From Elusimicrobiaceae bacterium (lineage in GTDB: Bacteria > Elusimicrobiota > Elusimicrobia > Elusimicrobiales > Elusimicrobiaceae), in assembly GCA_016281355.1 (NCBI GenBank), contig JAEEIL010000010.1:42114-106113 (forward strand): 64,000 nt of DNA, read 5' to 3'. This document shows positions 16,250 to 25,297 of this stretch, piece by piece. Numbering within the stretch: the stretch's first letter is position 1; every line of letters begins with the position of its first letter. Both the position numbers and the translations under genes were made by a program. The notes beneath the pieces were generated by a model that was not told the origin of the DNA, searched no databases, and saw only the letters and a program-made list of their open reading frames with translations.

Positions 16250-17818
16250 ATGGAAAACAATGAAGTAAAACCTACCGAAACAAAACCTACCGACGCTAAA
16301 GAAGTTAAGGAAACAAAAACTTCCAAAACTTCTAAAGCAAAAGAAACTAAAGAAGTAAAAGAAAATAAAGAAACGGTGCAAGCAGCGGAAGTAAAAGAAA
16401 ATGCCGCTACTAAAGAAATCAAAGACAACGACAATAAAACACAAGCACCAACGCAAGATAAGCGCCCAATGCAAGACAACCGCTATCAAGGTCAAAGGCA
16501 GTTTAATAATAATCGCAGATATCAACAACCATTACCGCAACGACCAAACGGGGCAAAACCGATGGACGCAAGGCAACTTTCTGCTTTAAGCGTAGCTGAC
16601 CTTACAAAACTTGCAATTAACTATAATATTGAAGATATTTCCGGCCTTCGCAAACAGCAATTAATCGGCAAAATTATTGCGGTGCAAGCCAAACAAAACG
16701 GTTCCGTTTACGGCGGTGGTGTTTTGGAAATTTTACCGGACGGTTTTGGTTTTTTGCGTTCTGAGGAAAATAATTATTTAGCAGGTGCAGAAGATATATA
16801 TGTTTCCCCCTCTCAAATCAAACGCTTTGGTTTAAGAAAAGGCGATAGAATAGAAGGTTTAATACGCCCGCCCAAAGATAATGAAAGATTTTTTGCGATG
16901 TTACAAGTCCAAAAAGTTAACGATATTGATGCGGATAAAATTTTCCGCCGCCCGCTTTTTGAAAACTTAACACCATTATATCCAAATGAAAGATTTGTGC
17001 TTGAACTTGATAAAAATTCAAACACCCAACGTGTTATTGACTTAATTGCCCCGATCGGTAAAGGTCAACGTGCTATGATTGTAGCCGCACCGAAAACCGG
17101 TAAGACAATTATGCTTCAAAATTTGGCAAATTCTTTGACCACAAACCATAAAGAAGTTGAACTTTTGGTACTTTTAATTGATGAACGCCCTGAAGAAGTT
17201 ACCGACATGAGCCGAAATGTTAAAGGTGAGGTTTTAGCCTCTACCTTTGATGAACCTGCAGAACGCCATGTGCAAGTTGCTGAAATGGTTATTGAAAAAG
17301 CAAAACGAAGCGTAGAAAATGGCAAAGATGTTGTTATTTTGCTTGACTCAATCACCCGTTTAGCCCGTGCTTACAACACGGTAACACCGGCAAGCGGGCG
17401 TGTTTTAACCGGCGGTCTTGAGGCAACTTCCTTACAACGCCCTAAACGCTTTTTCGGTGCTGCAAGAAATATTGAAGAAGGCGGCTCACTTACAATTATT
17501 GCAACAGCATTAGTGGAAACAGGCAGCCGTATGGATGAAATCATCTTTGAAGAATTTAAAGGCACCGGTAACAGTGAAATTTACCTTGACAGGAAACTTG
17601 CCGACAGGCGCATTTTCCCGGCAATTGATATTAACCGCACTTCAACCAGAAGGGAAGATTTACTGCTTACCGAAGACGAACTTAACAAATCATGGATACT
17701 CCGCAAAATCTTATCACCGTTAAGTTCCATTGATGCAATGAGCCTCTTACTTGAAAAGTTATCTGCCACGAAGTCAAACAAAGACTTTTTAAAGCAGATG
17801 GAAGTAAGTAGTTTTTAG
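16250..17818 (+). CDS. rho: Transcription termination factor Rho with disordered N-terminal extension
   Basis: Hexameric RNA-dependent ATPase that ends transcription of untranslated RNA. The first ~105 residues are low complexity, first Lys/Glu/Thr-rich (repeats like KETK, KEVKE) then Asn/Gln/Arg/Pro-rich. They are absent in E. coli Rho. Rho-N follows ([31 protein letters not shown]), then the RNA-binding cold-shock domain ([34 protein letters not shown]). The ATPase core has P-loop APKTGKT near 280-287, the [12 protein letters not shown]alker B area, the Q-loop and R-loop regions ([32 protein letters not shown]). 522 residues. A strong bidirectional terminator follows. Confidence 0.95.
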   Translation: MENNEVKPTETKPTDAKEVKETKTSKTSKAKETKEVKENKETVQAAEVKENAATKEIKDNDNKTQAPTQDKRPMQDNRYQGQRQFNNNRRYQQPLPQRPNGAKPMDARQLSALSVADLTKLAINYNIEDISGLRKQQLIGKIIAVQAKQNGSVYGGGVLEILPDGFGFLRSEENNYLAGAEDIYVSPSQIKRFGLRKGDRIEGLIRPPKDNERFFAMLQVQKVNDIDADKIFRRPLFENLTPLYPNERFVLELDKNSNTQRVIDLIAPIGKGQRAMIVAAPKTGKTIMLQNLANSLTTNHKEVELLVLLIDERPEEVTDMSRNVKGEVLASTFDEPAERHVQVAEMVIEKAKRSVENGKDVVILLDSITRLARAYNTVTPASGRVLTGGLEATSLQRPKRFFGAARNIEEGGSLTIIATALVETGSRMDEIIFEEFKGTGNSEIYLDRKLADRRIFPAIDINRTSTRREDLLLTEDELNKSWILRKILSPLSSIDAMSLLLEKLSATKSNKDFLKQMEVSSF

Positions 17819-17831
17819 ATATATGAACACA

Positions 17832-17862
17832 ATAAAGGGCTGCCTCAAGCAGCCCTTTATAT
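17832..17862. terminator. Strong bidirectional terminator
   Basis: ATAAAGGGCTGC (17832-17843), 5-base loop, GCAGCCCTTTAT (17849-17860): a perfect 12-pair stem with T/A-rich ends. It sits between convergent rho and the ankyrin gene and should serve both. Confidence 0.9.
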
Positions 17863-17879
17863 GTAACAAATAATTTTAA

Positions 17880-18749
17880 TTATTCACAATAGTCCCAATC
17901 AATATACTTTATCTTGAAACCAATTTCTATATTATATTTTTTCAGGAATTTGATTTCTTTTTCAAAAATTTTTTCAAAATTTTCTTCAAAATCGCCCCCA
18001 TTATAATTAGGACATACCCAAGAATAATAATGTGCTTGGGGCTGTTTTCCACCTCTTCTTTTCATTTCATCACGCAAAGTTATAATAAAAGCACGATTGT
18101 TATTTAATGCTCCATGGAAAAATGCATCTGCAGAATAATCATGATTCAATCCTACGGGACTTTTACCGCTCGTAGGATCATACGGAGATGCCCCTGCGTC
18201 TAATAAAGCAGGTATCAATTTCGTTAATACTCCTTTATCTTTAAAAACTTCAGCAACTTTAGAAAGCAAAACCGGTTTATTTGCATCTATAAAATAATTC
18301 TCTACTGCTTTAACAGGAGGATTATAACGTAATATTGTTAAAGCCACATCTGCATGACCTTTTTCTATTGCGACCCATAAAGCTTGTTCTTCTTTGTAAC
18401 CACAATTTTTCTTTACGAGTTTCGGATCTTTCTCCAACATATAATCAATCAAATTAAGATATCCAGCGGCCGCAGCAATACATATCGGCTGTTGTTTCTT
18501 GCCGTTTATATCAATAGGTGTTGATAATAAATTCCTCTCCGGGTAACTTTCCACAAGATATCTAACTTCTGATAAATTCCCTTTTTCCAAAGCTGAACGA
18601 AAACCTAAAATATCTCTTAATTCCTCTCCAATCCCGGTATAAACACCGGATTCGATAACTTTCGGCTCTACCCTCTGTCCGAAAGATGATATAGGCAATA
18701 AGATTATCGCCATAAACAACACAAACGGTATATATGTTTTTCCTTTCAT
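17880..18749 (-). CDS. Exported ankyrin-repeat protein
   Basis: 289 residues. A signal peptide (residues 1-24, YIPFVLFMAIILLPISSFG) leads to four or so ankyrin-like repeats: RSALEKGNLSEVRYLVESYPERNLLS, QPICIAAAAGYLNLIDYMLEKDPKLV, ALWVAIEKGHADVALTILRYNPPV and LLDAGASPYDPTSGKSPVGLN. The last ~80 residues have no recognised domain. AAGGAG is well placed before ATG 18749 and the gene has its own promoter. Periplasmic or secreted; the partner is unknown. Confidence 0.8.
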   Translation of the reverse strand: MKGKTYIPFVLFMAIILLPISSFGQRVEPKVIESGVYTGIGEELRDILGFRSALEKGNLSEVRYLVESYPERNLLSTPIDINGKKQQPICIAAAAGYLNLIDYMLEKDPKLVKKNCGYKEEQALWVAIEKGHADVALTILRYNPPVKAVENYFIDANKPVLLSKVAEVFKDKGVLTKLIPALLDAGASPYDPTSGKSPVGLNHDYSADAFFHGALNNNRAFIITLRDEMKRRGGKQPQAHYYSWVCPNYNGGDFEENFEKIFEKEIKFLKKYNIEIGFKIKYIDWDYCE

Positions 18750-18784
18750 GTGATTCTCCTTAAATTGTACTCATTACATAATTT

Positions 18785-18813
18785 ATTATAGTAGAAAAGG
18801 TAAGAAAATACAA
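18785..18813 (-). promoter_or_regulatory. Sigma70-type promoter of the ankyrin gene
   Basis: On the minus strand TTGTAT (18813-18808), 17-base spacer, TATAAT (18790-18785), about 35 bases before the start codon. Confidence 0.7.
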
Positions 18814-18848
18814 GTAGTACATCAAAACTAAATTTATTTTAAACCTAT

Positions 18849-19775
18849 TTAAGCTAAGTTTAATATTTCCCTAACAATTTCTTCTTTACTTTTAGCAGTG
18901 CAAGATATTGTTTGTTTCTCTTGGTAGCGGTTAAACCAGGTGCGTTGGCGTTTGGCATATTGACGGGTTAGAATTACAATTTGTTCTTTAGCTTCTTCTT
19001 TTGAAATTTCGCCTTTTAAATAACTTATGGCTTGTGGGTAGCCCAAACTCTTAAGCCCCGGGGAAACTTCTTTAAATCCCATTTTAAGCGCGTTTTCCGC
19101 TTCTTTAACCATTGGTTCAAAAATTAAATCCGTACGTTTTATAATGCGCTCGCAAAGTTGCTCTTTGGGCATATCCAAATAAAAGAAGTGTGCTTTGTCT
19201 TTTGTTATCTCTTGCTTTAATTTACCGCTTTTTAAAACAGATGCCGGTTTACCTGTTAATTCATAGATTTCCAAGGCACGTATTAAGCGATGTATATTTT
19301 GAAATGGTATTTCCTTGGCACTTTGAGGATCAATTTCCTGCAAACGTTTATGTAAAGTCTCACGACCATACATATCTGCTTCACGTGCAAGGCGGGCGCG
19401 CAAAATTAAATCTGCTTTAGGTAAATTATCCATACCGCAAAAATAATTTTGAAGATACATTCCGCTGCCACCGGTAAAAATCACTTTATTATCTTCACTC
19501 TCAGCAATCTCGCGCGCCATGGAAATAAAGCGCGAGACATCAAAAACTTCGTCAATATTTAAAAAATCTACCAAATAATAAGGAACACCCTCAACAAGAT
19601 ATTTCTCCCCTTTCCACTTTCCAAGCGGTGCTGCAGTACCGATATTTAAACCTTTATAAATTTGGCGGGAGTCAACCGAAATTATACTGTAATTTAATTT
19701 TTTGGCAAGGTGTAAAGCAACTGCCGTCTTACCGACGGCAGTTGGACCTGAAATGATTATTGGAAGATTGCTCAC
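18849..19775 (-). CDS. miaA: tRNA dimethylallyltransferase
   Basis: Adds an isopentenyl group to N6 of A37 in tRNAs reading UNN codons. P-loop GPTAVGKTAVA (residues 9-19), then SVDSRQIYKGLNIGTA, FTGGSGMYLQNYF, and the C-terminal LTRQYAKRQRTWFNR motif, all typical. 308 residues. It overlaps the PilZ gene by 4 bases, and miaB, which acts on the MiaA product, lies one gene upstream in the same operon. Confidence 0.95.
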   Translation of the reverse strand: MSNLPIIISGPTAVGKTAVALHLAKKLNYSIISVDSRQIYKGLNIGTAAPLGKWKGEKYLVEGVPYYLVDFLNIDEVFDVSRFISMAREIAESEDNKVIFTGGSGMYLQNYFCGMDNLPKADLILRARLAREADMYGRETLHKRLQEIDPQSAKEIPFQNIHRLIRALEIYELTGKPASVLKSGKLKQEITKDKAHFFYLDMPKEQLCERIIKRTDLIFEPMVKEAENALKMGFKEVSPGLKSLGYPQAISYLKGEISKEEAKEQIVILTRQYAKRQRTWFNRYQEKQTISCTAKSKEEIVREILNLA

Positions 19776-20239
19776 TTAAATAAACTTTTATCCTTTTGAA
19801 TTTTATTGCAAATACTTTGGCATTTGCAGTTAGGAACACAAACTTCCGGCAAACGCAACATTATGCGGGTATTGCAATCTAAAAAGTCATTTGCAAGCGC
19901 CATAATTTTATCGGAAACAGATTTATCAATTTTCGTAAATTCTATACCGATGGTATAAACAGGCCCTTTTTGGCGCACCCAGGCTGTTTTTGCTTCCACA
20001 TCAAACTTACCGACGGTAGGAATTTCCATTTTAATATGCATAGTTCCGGCAATAGGTGCTTTTAAAAATGAAACGATACGCATACCTGAAGCAGACAAAT
20101 CTGCCAACACTGCCGCTATTTGATGCATTTTACCATCGTTATTATCAATATAAGTTAAATCAATAGGTTCAACAATATTACTGATTACCGGCACGCGCGG
20201 ATGGCGGCGGCGTTCAACAAAATTTTCATCTTTACTCAT
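19772..20239 (-). CDS. PilZ-domain protein
   Basis: 155 residues with a PilZ domain: RRRHPR (10-15) is the RxxxR element and LADLSASGM (~45-53) the D/NxSxxG element that together bind cyclic di-GMP. The domain continues to about residue 120. The C-terminal ~35 residues contain four Cys (CNTRIM..EVCVPNCKCQSIC), an unusual cluster that could bind metal. It lies between miaB (12-base gap) and miaA (overlap), which suggests co-expression but not a shared pathway. The output partner is unknown. Confidence 0.82.
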   Translation of the reverse strand: MSKDENFVERRRHPRVPVISNIVEPIDLTYIDNNDGKMHQIAAVLADLSASGMRIVSFLKAPIAGTMHIKMEIPTVGKFDVEAKTAWVRQKGPVYTIGIEFTKIDKSVSDKIMALANDFLDCNTRIMLRLPEVCVPNCKCQSICNKIQKDKSLFK

Positions 20240-20251
20240 AAGTTACACCTC

Positions 20252-21475
20252 TCATCTCAAAATTTTACCATTACTGTCTTTAACCAAAATCTCTTCTACG
20301 GTGCCTGGTTGCTTGGGAGTTGTCGTCCTATACCACAAATTCCCTGAAGTCCGGCCGGAGTTTTTTGTCTCAAACAAAATTTCTTCTTTTCGCCCGATAC
20401 GGCTTTTATAGGCTAAAGCAGAACACTCCCTAATTTCATTTAACAAAATATTTAAACGATTTTCCACTATTTCTTGCGAAATTTCCGGAATTTCCGCTGC
20501 AGGTGTGCCGGCCCTCGGCGAAAATTTAAAACAATAAGCAAAACTAAAAGCACATTTTTTGACGAGGTTTAAGGTTTGCTTAAAGTCTTCTTCCGTTTCG
20601 GTAGGGTAACCGACAATAATATCTGTACTTATTAAAAAATCTAAATCTTTTAAATCCTTAATTATTTGAAAGTACTCTTCCGCTGTATAAAGGCGTTTCA
20701 TATCCTTTAAAACTTTCGTACTTCCGCTTTGCAAAGGCAAGTGTAAATGCCTTGCGATTTTTTTGTTATCTTGCACGACTTTATAAAAATCTTCTTTAAT
20801 AAAAACTGGATGAGGACTTAAAAAGCGCACACGTTTAACTTCCGGTATTTTACAAACTTCTTCAAGAAGTTTTGAAAAGGTAAACCCTTTATAATTGTAA
20901 GCATTTACCGTTTGCCCTAACAACATAATTTCAGGGTGATTTTTGGCTTTATTTCGGCAATTTTCCAAAATGACTTCAGGTGCTATTGAGGAAACCTCCC
21001 CCCTCACATAAGGTACTATACAATAAGAGCATTTACAGCTACAACCTCGCATAATACTTACTTGGCCCGTAACTTTTTTTGTGTCTTCTTTTATAGCATC
21101 TTTCGTTTTAACAGGTTTAAATAGAGTACTGTTTTCTAAAATTGACGGAAATTTATCTAGTGATTTTGCCCCACAAACAATATCTGCTTGCGGAAAGCGT
21201 TTTTGAACTTTTCTGCCTAAACGTTCTGCTGCGCAACCGGCAAAAATAATTTTTCGCCCCCTTTTTTCCGCCTTCCATTTGGCAAGGCGCCCCAAGTAAG
21301 ATAACGCCCTATGTTCGGCGTGATCGCGTATTGTGCAAGTATTTATTAGGACAAGGTCCGCTTCACTCAAAACTGATGTCTTTTGATAACCGAAACCAAA
21401 TAAATGAAGCAGCATCTCTTCAGAGTCTGCTTCATTCATTTGGCATCCATAATTTTGCAAATAAACTTTTTTCAA
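20252..21475 (-). CDS. miaB: tRNA-2-methylthio-N6-dimethylallyladenosine synthase
   Basis: Radical SAM methylthiotransferase acting on i6A37 in tRNA. The N-terminal domain binds an auxiliary iron-sulfur cluster (YGCQMNEADSE, NTCTIRDHAE, FAGCAAERLG). The radical SAM site is C145-x3-C149-x2-C152 in RGCSCKCSYCIVPYVRG. HLPLQSGSTKVLKDMKR and STDIIVGYPTETEEDF follow, and a C-terminal TRAM domain starts at ~340. 407 residues, slightly short. It heads a miaB-pilZ-miaA unit, so both steps of ms2i6A formation are together. Confidence 0.93.
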   Translation of the reverse strand: MKKVYLQNYGCQMNEADSEEMLLHLFGFGYQKTSVLSEADLVLINTCTIRDHAEHRALSYLGRLAKWKAEKRGRKIIFAGCAAERLGRKVQKRFPQADIVCGAKSLDKFPSILENSTLFKPVKTKDAIKEDTKKVTGQVSIMRGCSCKCSYCIVPYVRGEVSSIAPEVILENCRNKAKNHPEIMLLGQTVNAYNYKGFTFSKLLEEVCKIPEVKRVRFLSPHPVFIKEDFYKVVQDNKKIARHLHLPLQSGSTKVLKDMKRLYTAEEYFQIIKDLKDLDFLISTDIIVGYPTETEEDFKQTLNLVKKCAFSFAYCFKFSPRAGTPAAEIPEISQEIVENRLNILLNEIRECSALAYKSRIGRKEEILFETKNSGRTSGNLWYRTTTPKQPGTVEEILVKDSNGKILR

Positions 21476-21478
21476 GAT

Positions 21479-21901
21479 TTATAAGGTTACTTTGAATTTG
21501 CGTTTTGCGGTTTGTTCTTCTTTACCGTCTACATATGCTTTAGCTTCAATGTAGAAGTTGCCGGTATTAAAGTTCCACCAATCATACCACCAATAGCCAT
21601 TGGCTTGACGGCAATTTTGCCATTCTCCGCCGTTGATTGAAACTTGCATTGCAGAGCAAGGCTTTCTAGAACCTAAACGAAAGCAATAATGCCCGCAATA
21701 AACTGTTTCATTATTTTGAGGATAATCTATACAGATATATTTGCAAGTTTCATTATTGTTTTTGTAATTCGTTTTGCAATTATTTTTTTTGTTTCTCCCC
21801 ACTAAACCGGCAGCCAAAGTTTTAACTCTTGAGTTTACTTTTCTTACTTTGGTTGCAACATTTTTAGTTAAGGTCTTTCTTGTTTTTGTTGCTGTTGTCA
21901 T
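21479..21901 (-). CDS. Small Cys/Trp-rich protein with basic N-terminal tail, unknown
   Basis: Not recognised. 140 residues. Residues 1-40 are Lys/Arg/Thr-rich (TKTRKTLTKNVATKVRKVNSR), without a signal peptide. Seven Cys follow (NNC, TCKYIC, VYCGHYC, KPC, NC), then an aromatic patch (GYWWYDWWNF) and a beta-rich end (FYIEAKAYVDGKEEQTAKRKFKVTL) that looks like an immunoglobulin-like or carbohydrate-binding sandwich. It lies 11 bases from pgi and 3 bases from miaB, so it may be transcribed with them. A ribosome site GGAGG precedes the start. Confidence 0.7.
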   Translation of the reverse strand: MTTATKTRKTLTKNVATKVRKVNSRVKTLAAGLVGRNKKNNCKTNYKNNNETCKYICIDYPQNNETVYCGHYCFRLGSRKPCSAMQVSINGGEWQNCRQANGYWWYDWWNFNTGNFYIEAKAYVDGKEEQTAKRKFKVTL

Positions 21902-21912
21902 ACTTCCTCCAA

Positions 21913-23538
21913 TTAAAGTGTTTTTAATAATCCTTTTAAGGCCTCTGATATATTAACAGGCAAGTGTATTTTTATTACACGGCGGCCTTTTTCCTCAAGG
22001 GCTTTAAAATCTGCAAGTGCCTGGGCTTGGCATAAGTCTTTAAAGGTGTAAGGTTGGCTTGGAATTACAGCATCTTCTTTTACATCTGATGAGAATACCA
22101 CAAAAATACCTTTACCTGCATCCCCTTTAAAGAGTTGGCCTGTCGAATGTAAATACCTTGGACCGTAACCGAAAATTACAGCACGGTGCGTTGCTTTAAA
22201 CAGACCGTCTTTCATTTTATTAAAAAGTTGTGTAAGTTCTTCGCTCTCCGGCAAATAAGCAAGTATGGAAAAATAATCTTTATTTGTCGCAAGTTTTGCG
22301 ATATCTGAAAGTAAATATTTTTGGGAAATTTCCCCTTGCAAATTCTTGGAAAGTAAAAATTCTGCTTGTGCGGCCTCATCTTTTTTGCCTTCCGCCAAAG
22401 AGGCTAAAATATTTTTTGTTATCGTCTTAGAAAGTTGAACATTAGGTTGATCAAAAGGGTCAATCTTCATTATAGCACCGGCAGCAGCGGTTGCAATTTC
22501 CCAAAGCAAAAACTGTACACCGATTTGATACTTATCTTCCATGCCGATTTCCATATACGGCATAGTCTTAAAATGAGATTTAAAACTTTTGCTTTTGTAG
22601 TTTACGTTTACAAAAATTCTATCATCTAAGTAATCTTTTTCAGGGGCTACTTCTTGCGCAACAACCGGCAAAATACCCTTTTTCTCTTTACCGGTAGATT
22701 CTGCAATAAGTTGTTCAATCCATAAACCTAATACAGCGATATCATTAGGCATAATCAAAGTTAATTTATCTTTCTCATTAAGGAAACCTTGCCCCATTAA
22801 TGCACCTAAAACAAGTGCAGGATTATCTTCTGTATTTTGAAAAGAATCACCTACTTGTTTGGCGGTTTTTAAAAGCTTTTCGATATCTATACCGGATAAC
22901 GCAGCAGGTAACATTCCAAATAAAGATAAAGCAGAAAAACGACCGCCGATATCTGCTTTATTTATGAAGACTTTCCTAAAATGTTTTTCTTCTGCGAGTT
23001 TAACCAAACCCGTATTAGGATCGGTTATTGCAATAAAATGCTTACCGGGGTTTTGAACTTTTTGGGAAAGCAACCCATAGAAGTATGCAAATTGCGAAGA
23101 CGGTTCAACTGTTCCGCCTGATTTACTTGCAAAAATGAAAAGTGTTTTTTCTAAATCAATTTTAGAGGTTATTTCTAATACTTTAGTAGGATTGGTAGTA
23201 TCTAAAACAAATAAAGTGGGGTATCCTTCTTGCTTTCCAAAAACTACACGTAAAACTTCAGGCGCTAAACTGGAACCGCCCATACCCATTAAAACTACGG
23301 AAGTAAATTCTTTTTTAGCTTCTTCTGCAAAATTTTTGACTTCGGCAACTTTTGTTAAAGTCCAATCATAAACATTAGTCCAACCAAGAGAGTTATTTAT
23401 GATATCCGTATGCTCTTTTTCTGTTTTCCATAAAGTCGCATCATGTTTGTAAAAGCGATCTTTAAAATTTAATGCTTTTAACTTTTTTAAACCTTCTTCA
23501 CTAAAAATCTGTGATTGTTGATTTAAATTTATTTCCAT
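21913..23538 (-). CDS. pgi: Glucose-6-phosphate isomerase
   Basis: Interconverts glucose-6-phosphate and fructose-6-phosphate. PGI/SIS-type motifs: VVLMGMGGSSLAPEVLR (phosphosugar-binding loop), FASKSGGTVEPSSQFAYF, GGRFSALSLFGMLPAAL, and the C-terminal half with KGILPVVAQE and FGYGPRYLHSTGQLFKGD. 541 residues, the long type also found in cyanobacteria and some Gram-positives. It is followed (downstream on the minus strand) by the Cys/Trp-rich gene and preceded by rpiB and gmhA, giving a small sugar-phosphate isomerase cluster. Confidence 0.92.
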   Translation of the reverse strand: MEINLNQQSQIFSEEGLKKLKALNFKDRFYKHDATLWKTEKEHTDIINNSLGWTNVYDWTLTKVAEVKNFAEEAKKEFTSVVLMGMGGSSLAPEVLRVVFGKQEGYPTLFVLDTTNPTKVLEITSKIDLEKTLFIFASKSGGTVEPSSQFAYFYGLLSQKVQNPGKHFIAITDPNTGLVKLAEEKHFRKVFINKADIGGRFSALSLFGMLPAALSGIDIEKLLKTAKQVGDSFQNTEDNPALVLGALMGQGFLNEKDKLTLIMPNDIAVLGLWIEQLIAESTGKEKKGILPVVAQEVAPEKDYLDDRIFVNVNYKSKSFKSHFKTMPYMEIGMEDKYQIGVQFLLWEIATAAAGAIMKIDPFDQPNVQLSKTITKNILASLAEGKKDEAAQAEFLLSKNLQGEISQKYLLSDIAKLATNKDYFSILAYLPESEELTQLFNKMKDGLFKATHRAVIFGYGPRYLHSTGQLFKGDAGKGIFVVFSSDVKEDAVIPSQPYTFKDLCQAQALADFKALEEKGRRVIKIHLPVNISEALKGLLKTL

Positions 23539-23550
23539 AATAACCTCTTT

Positions 23551-24006
23551 CTACTTAAAGTTTTTACTTTCCACTTCCAAAATCTTTTTAATACGCCTTA
23601 AATGGCGTTCTTCTTGCCCTTTAGCAGTTGCAGTTAAAAATGCTTCTGTTAAATCTGCCGCTTGCTTTGGTGAAATAACACGCCCGCCAAGGCACAAAAT
23701 GTTCATATTATCGTGCGTTACACCCTGGGCAGCGGTATATGTATCGTGGGCAATACTTGCATAAATACCTTTAAATTTATTAGCTGTAATACAAACCCCT
23801 ACACCACTACCGCAAATTAGAATTCCACGGTCCGCTTTACCTGATAAAATTGCATTTGCGACCTTTTCTGCATAATCCGGATAATCAACACTCTCGCTTG
23901 AATCAGTACCGAAATCAAGTATCTCAAAACCTAACTGTTTAATTTTATCTGCAACAGCTTTTTTTAGCGGGAAACCGCCGTGATCGCAACCCAATGCAAC
24001 TTTCAT
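23551..24006 (-). CDS. rpiB: Ribose-5-phosphate isomerase B
   Basis: Interconverts ribose-5-phosphate and ribulose-5-phosphate. The RpiB/LacAB pattern is clear: MKVALGCDHGGFPLK, LDFGTDSSESVDYPDYA, and the catalytic Cys loop GILICGSGVGVCITANKFKGIYA, followed by HDNMNILCLGGRVI. 151 residues. Its start overlaps the gmhA stop by one base, and 12 bases separate it from pgi. Confidence 0.94.
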   Translation of the reverse strand: MKVALGCDHGGFPLKKAVADKIKQLGFEILDFGTDSSESVDYPDYAEKVANAILSGKADRGILICGSGVGVCITANKFKGIYASIAHDTYTAAQGVTHDNMNILCLGGRVISPKQAADLTEAFLTATAKGQEERHLRRIKKILEVESKNFK

Positions 24007-24563
24007 TATAATTCTTTCTCCACAAGTTCACAAAGTGTATGCCCCATAAAAATGTGGCATTCTTGTATTCTGGGTGTATTATTTGATTTAACAATTAAAG
24101 GCAAATCAACAATATCTTTTATTGTACCGCCGCTTTTTCCCAAAAAAGCTGCTGTATAACAATTTAATTTTTTAGCAAGTTCAAGCGCTTTATAAACATT
24201 TGCACTGTTACCGGATGTTGATATACCGATAACTACATCCCCTGCTTTTGCAAAACCTTCTACTTGACGTGAAAAAGTGACATCATAACCATAATCATTT
24301 CCAATAGCGGTTAAACTTGATGTATTTGCATTTAACGCAAGGGCCGGGTAACTTTTACGTTCTTTTTTGTACCTGCCGACAAATTCCGCTGCAATATGTT
24401 GTGCATCACCGGCACTACCGCCGTTACCCATTAAAATCACTTTACCGCCGGCTTTCAAAGATTTAATTATTTCTTTTGCTAAAATTTCAATTTGAGGGCC
24501 AAGATTTTCCCCTACATAAGTTAGGGTTTCAATTAGTTCTTTTGCTTCATTTTTTGTAAACAT
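24006..24563 (-). CDS. gmhA: Phosphoheptose isomerase
   Basis: Converts sedoheptulose-7-phosphate to glycero-manno-heptose-7-phosphate, the first step to ADP-heptose for LPS core or heptosylated glycans. SIS domain with VILMGNGGSAGDAQHIAAEFVGRYKKER, ALNANTSSLTAIGNDYGYD, GISTSGNSANV and the terminal QECHIFMGHTLCELVE (metal and substrate residues). 185 residues. Supports a Gram-negative envelope; other heptose genes are not in the window. Confidence 0.92.
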   Translation of the reverse strand: MFTKNEAKELIETLTYVGENLGPQIEILAKEIIKSLKAGGKVILMGNGGSAGDAQHIAAEFVGRYKKERKSYPALALNANTSSLTAIGNDYGYDVTFSRQVEGFAKAGDVVIGISTSGNSANVYKALELAKKLNCYTAAFLGKSGGTIKDIVDLPLIVKSNNTPRIQECHIFMGHTLCELVEKEL

Positions 24564-24571
24564 AGCCGCTC

Positions 24572-25297
24572 CTATATAACTTCAATATACTTCCTTTGTA
24601 CCCAAGCGAAATTATTTTCATTCCTTACAGAGACTTCCACCCAATCACCTTTTTTATCACGAACCTCTAATAATTGTGCTTTAGGAACATTTAAAGCTAC
24701 GGGGAAATTCTCAGATGGTCCGCTTCTAAGTTCTGCTCTGGGGGCAATAACTACGGCTAAATCTTGTAATTCTTTTTTTGCTCTTATTAAGTAGAATCCG
24801 GTAAAAAACAAAGTAAAACACAAAGAAAGTATTACTGCTTTAAGCCAAAATCTCCTATACTTAAAGAATACAAAAAAAGTTACGCTGATAGCAACTAGCC
24901 ATAGGCCTATAAAAGCAAGGCCCTTTAGTTCCTTTAAAGAAAAGTAATTATAAGCAAGAAACACACTTTTAGGCATACTCTCAGGAATTAACGACTGCCC
25001 GGTCTTTTCCAATGTAAAGGATAAATTATTTATAATATCTTTGTCCCTGGAATTTTGGCGGAAAGCCCTATAATAGTTAATTAAGGCTTTATCCAAGTCA
25101 CCGGCCTTAAAATAACTGTTTGCCAAATTGTAATAAGTATAGGCGTTATTATCACCGTTATCAATTTGTTTTTGATACTCCTCTGCAGCTTTTAAATAAT
25201 CGCCATTGTCAAACAATTCCTGTGCAGTTTTATTTTGACTTTGTGCGAAACAAAAAAGCGTTGTAAATAGTAAAATTAAAGTTAAAAAATATTTCAT
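24572..25297 (-). CDS. batE: BatE-like TPR/SH3 protein
   Basis: Last gene of the Bat operon. 241 residues from ATG 25297, preceded by AAGGAG and overlapping the batD stop (ATGA); a longer frame to 25318 lacks support. Signal peptide (1-17), two TPRs (NKTAQELFDNGDYLKAAEEYQKQI, AYTYYNLANSYFKAGDLDKALINYYRAF), two TM helices at ~115-165, then a bacterial SH3 domain (LAVVIAPRAELRSGPSENFPVALNVPKAQLLEVRDKKGDWVEVSV). The order matches BatE of Bacteroidetes and spirochaetes. Confidence 0.83.
   Translation of the reverse strand: MKYFLTLILLFTTLFCFAQSQNKTAQELFDNGDYLKAAEEYQKQIDNGDNNAYTYYNLANSYFKAGDLDKALINYYRAFRQNSRDKDIINNLSFTLEKTGQSLIPESMPKSVFLAYNYFSLKELKGLAFIGLWLVAISVTFFVFFKYRRFWLKAVILSLCFTLFFTGFYLIRAKKELQDLAVVIAPRAELRSGPSENFPVALNVPKAQLLEVRDKKGDWVEVSVRNENNFAWVQRKYIEVI

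Noticed and set aside
23551..24563. rpiB and gmhA as part of a heptose operon
   Set aside because: No other ADP-heptose gene is nearby; the cluster is better seen as a group of sugar-phosphate isomerases.
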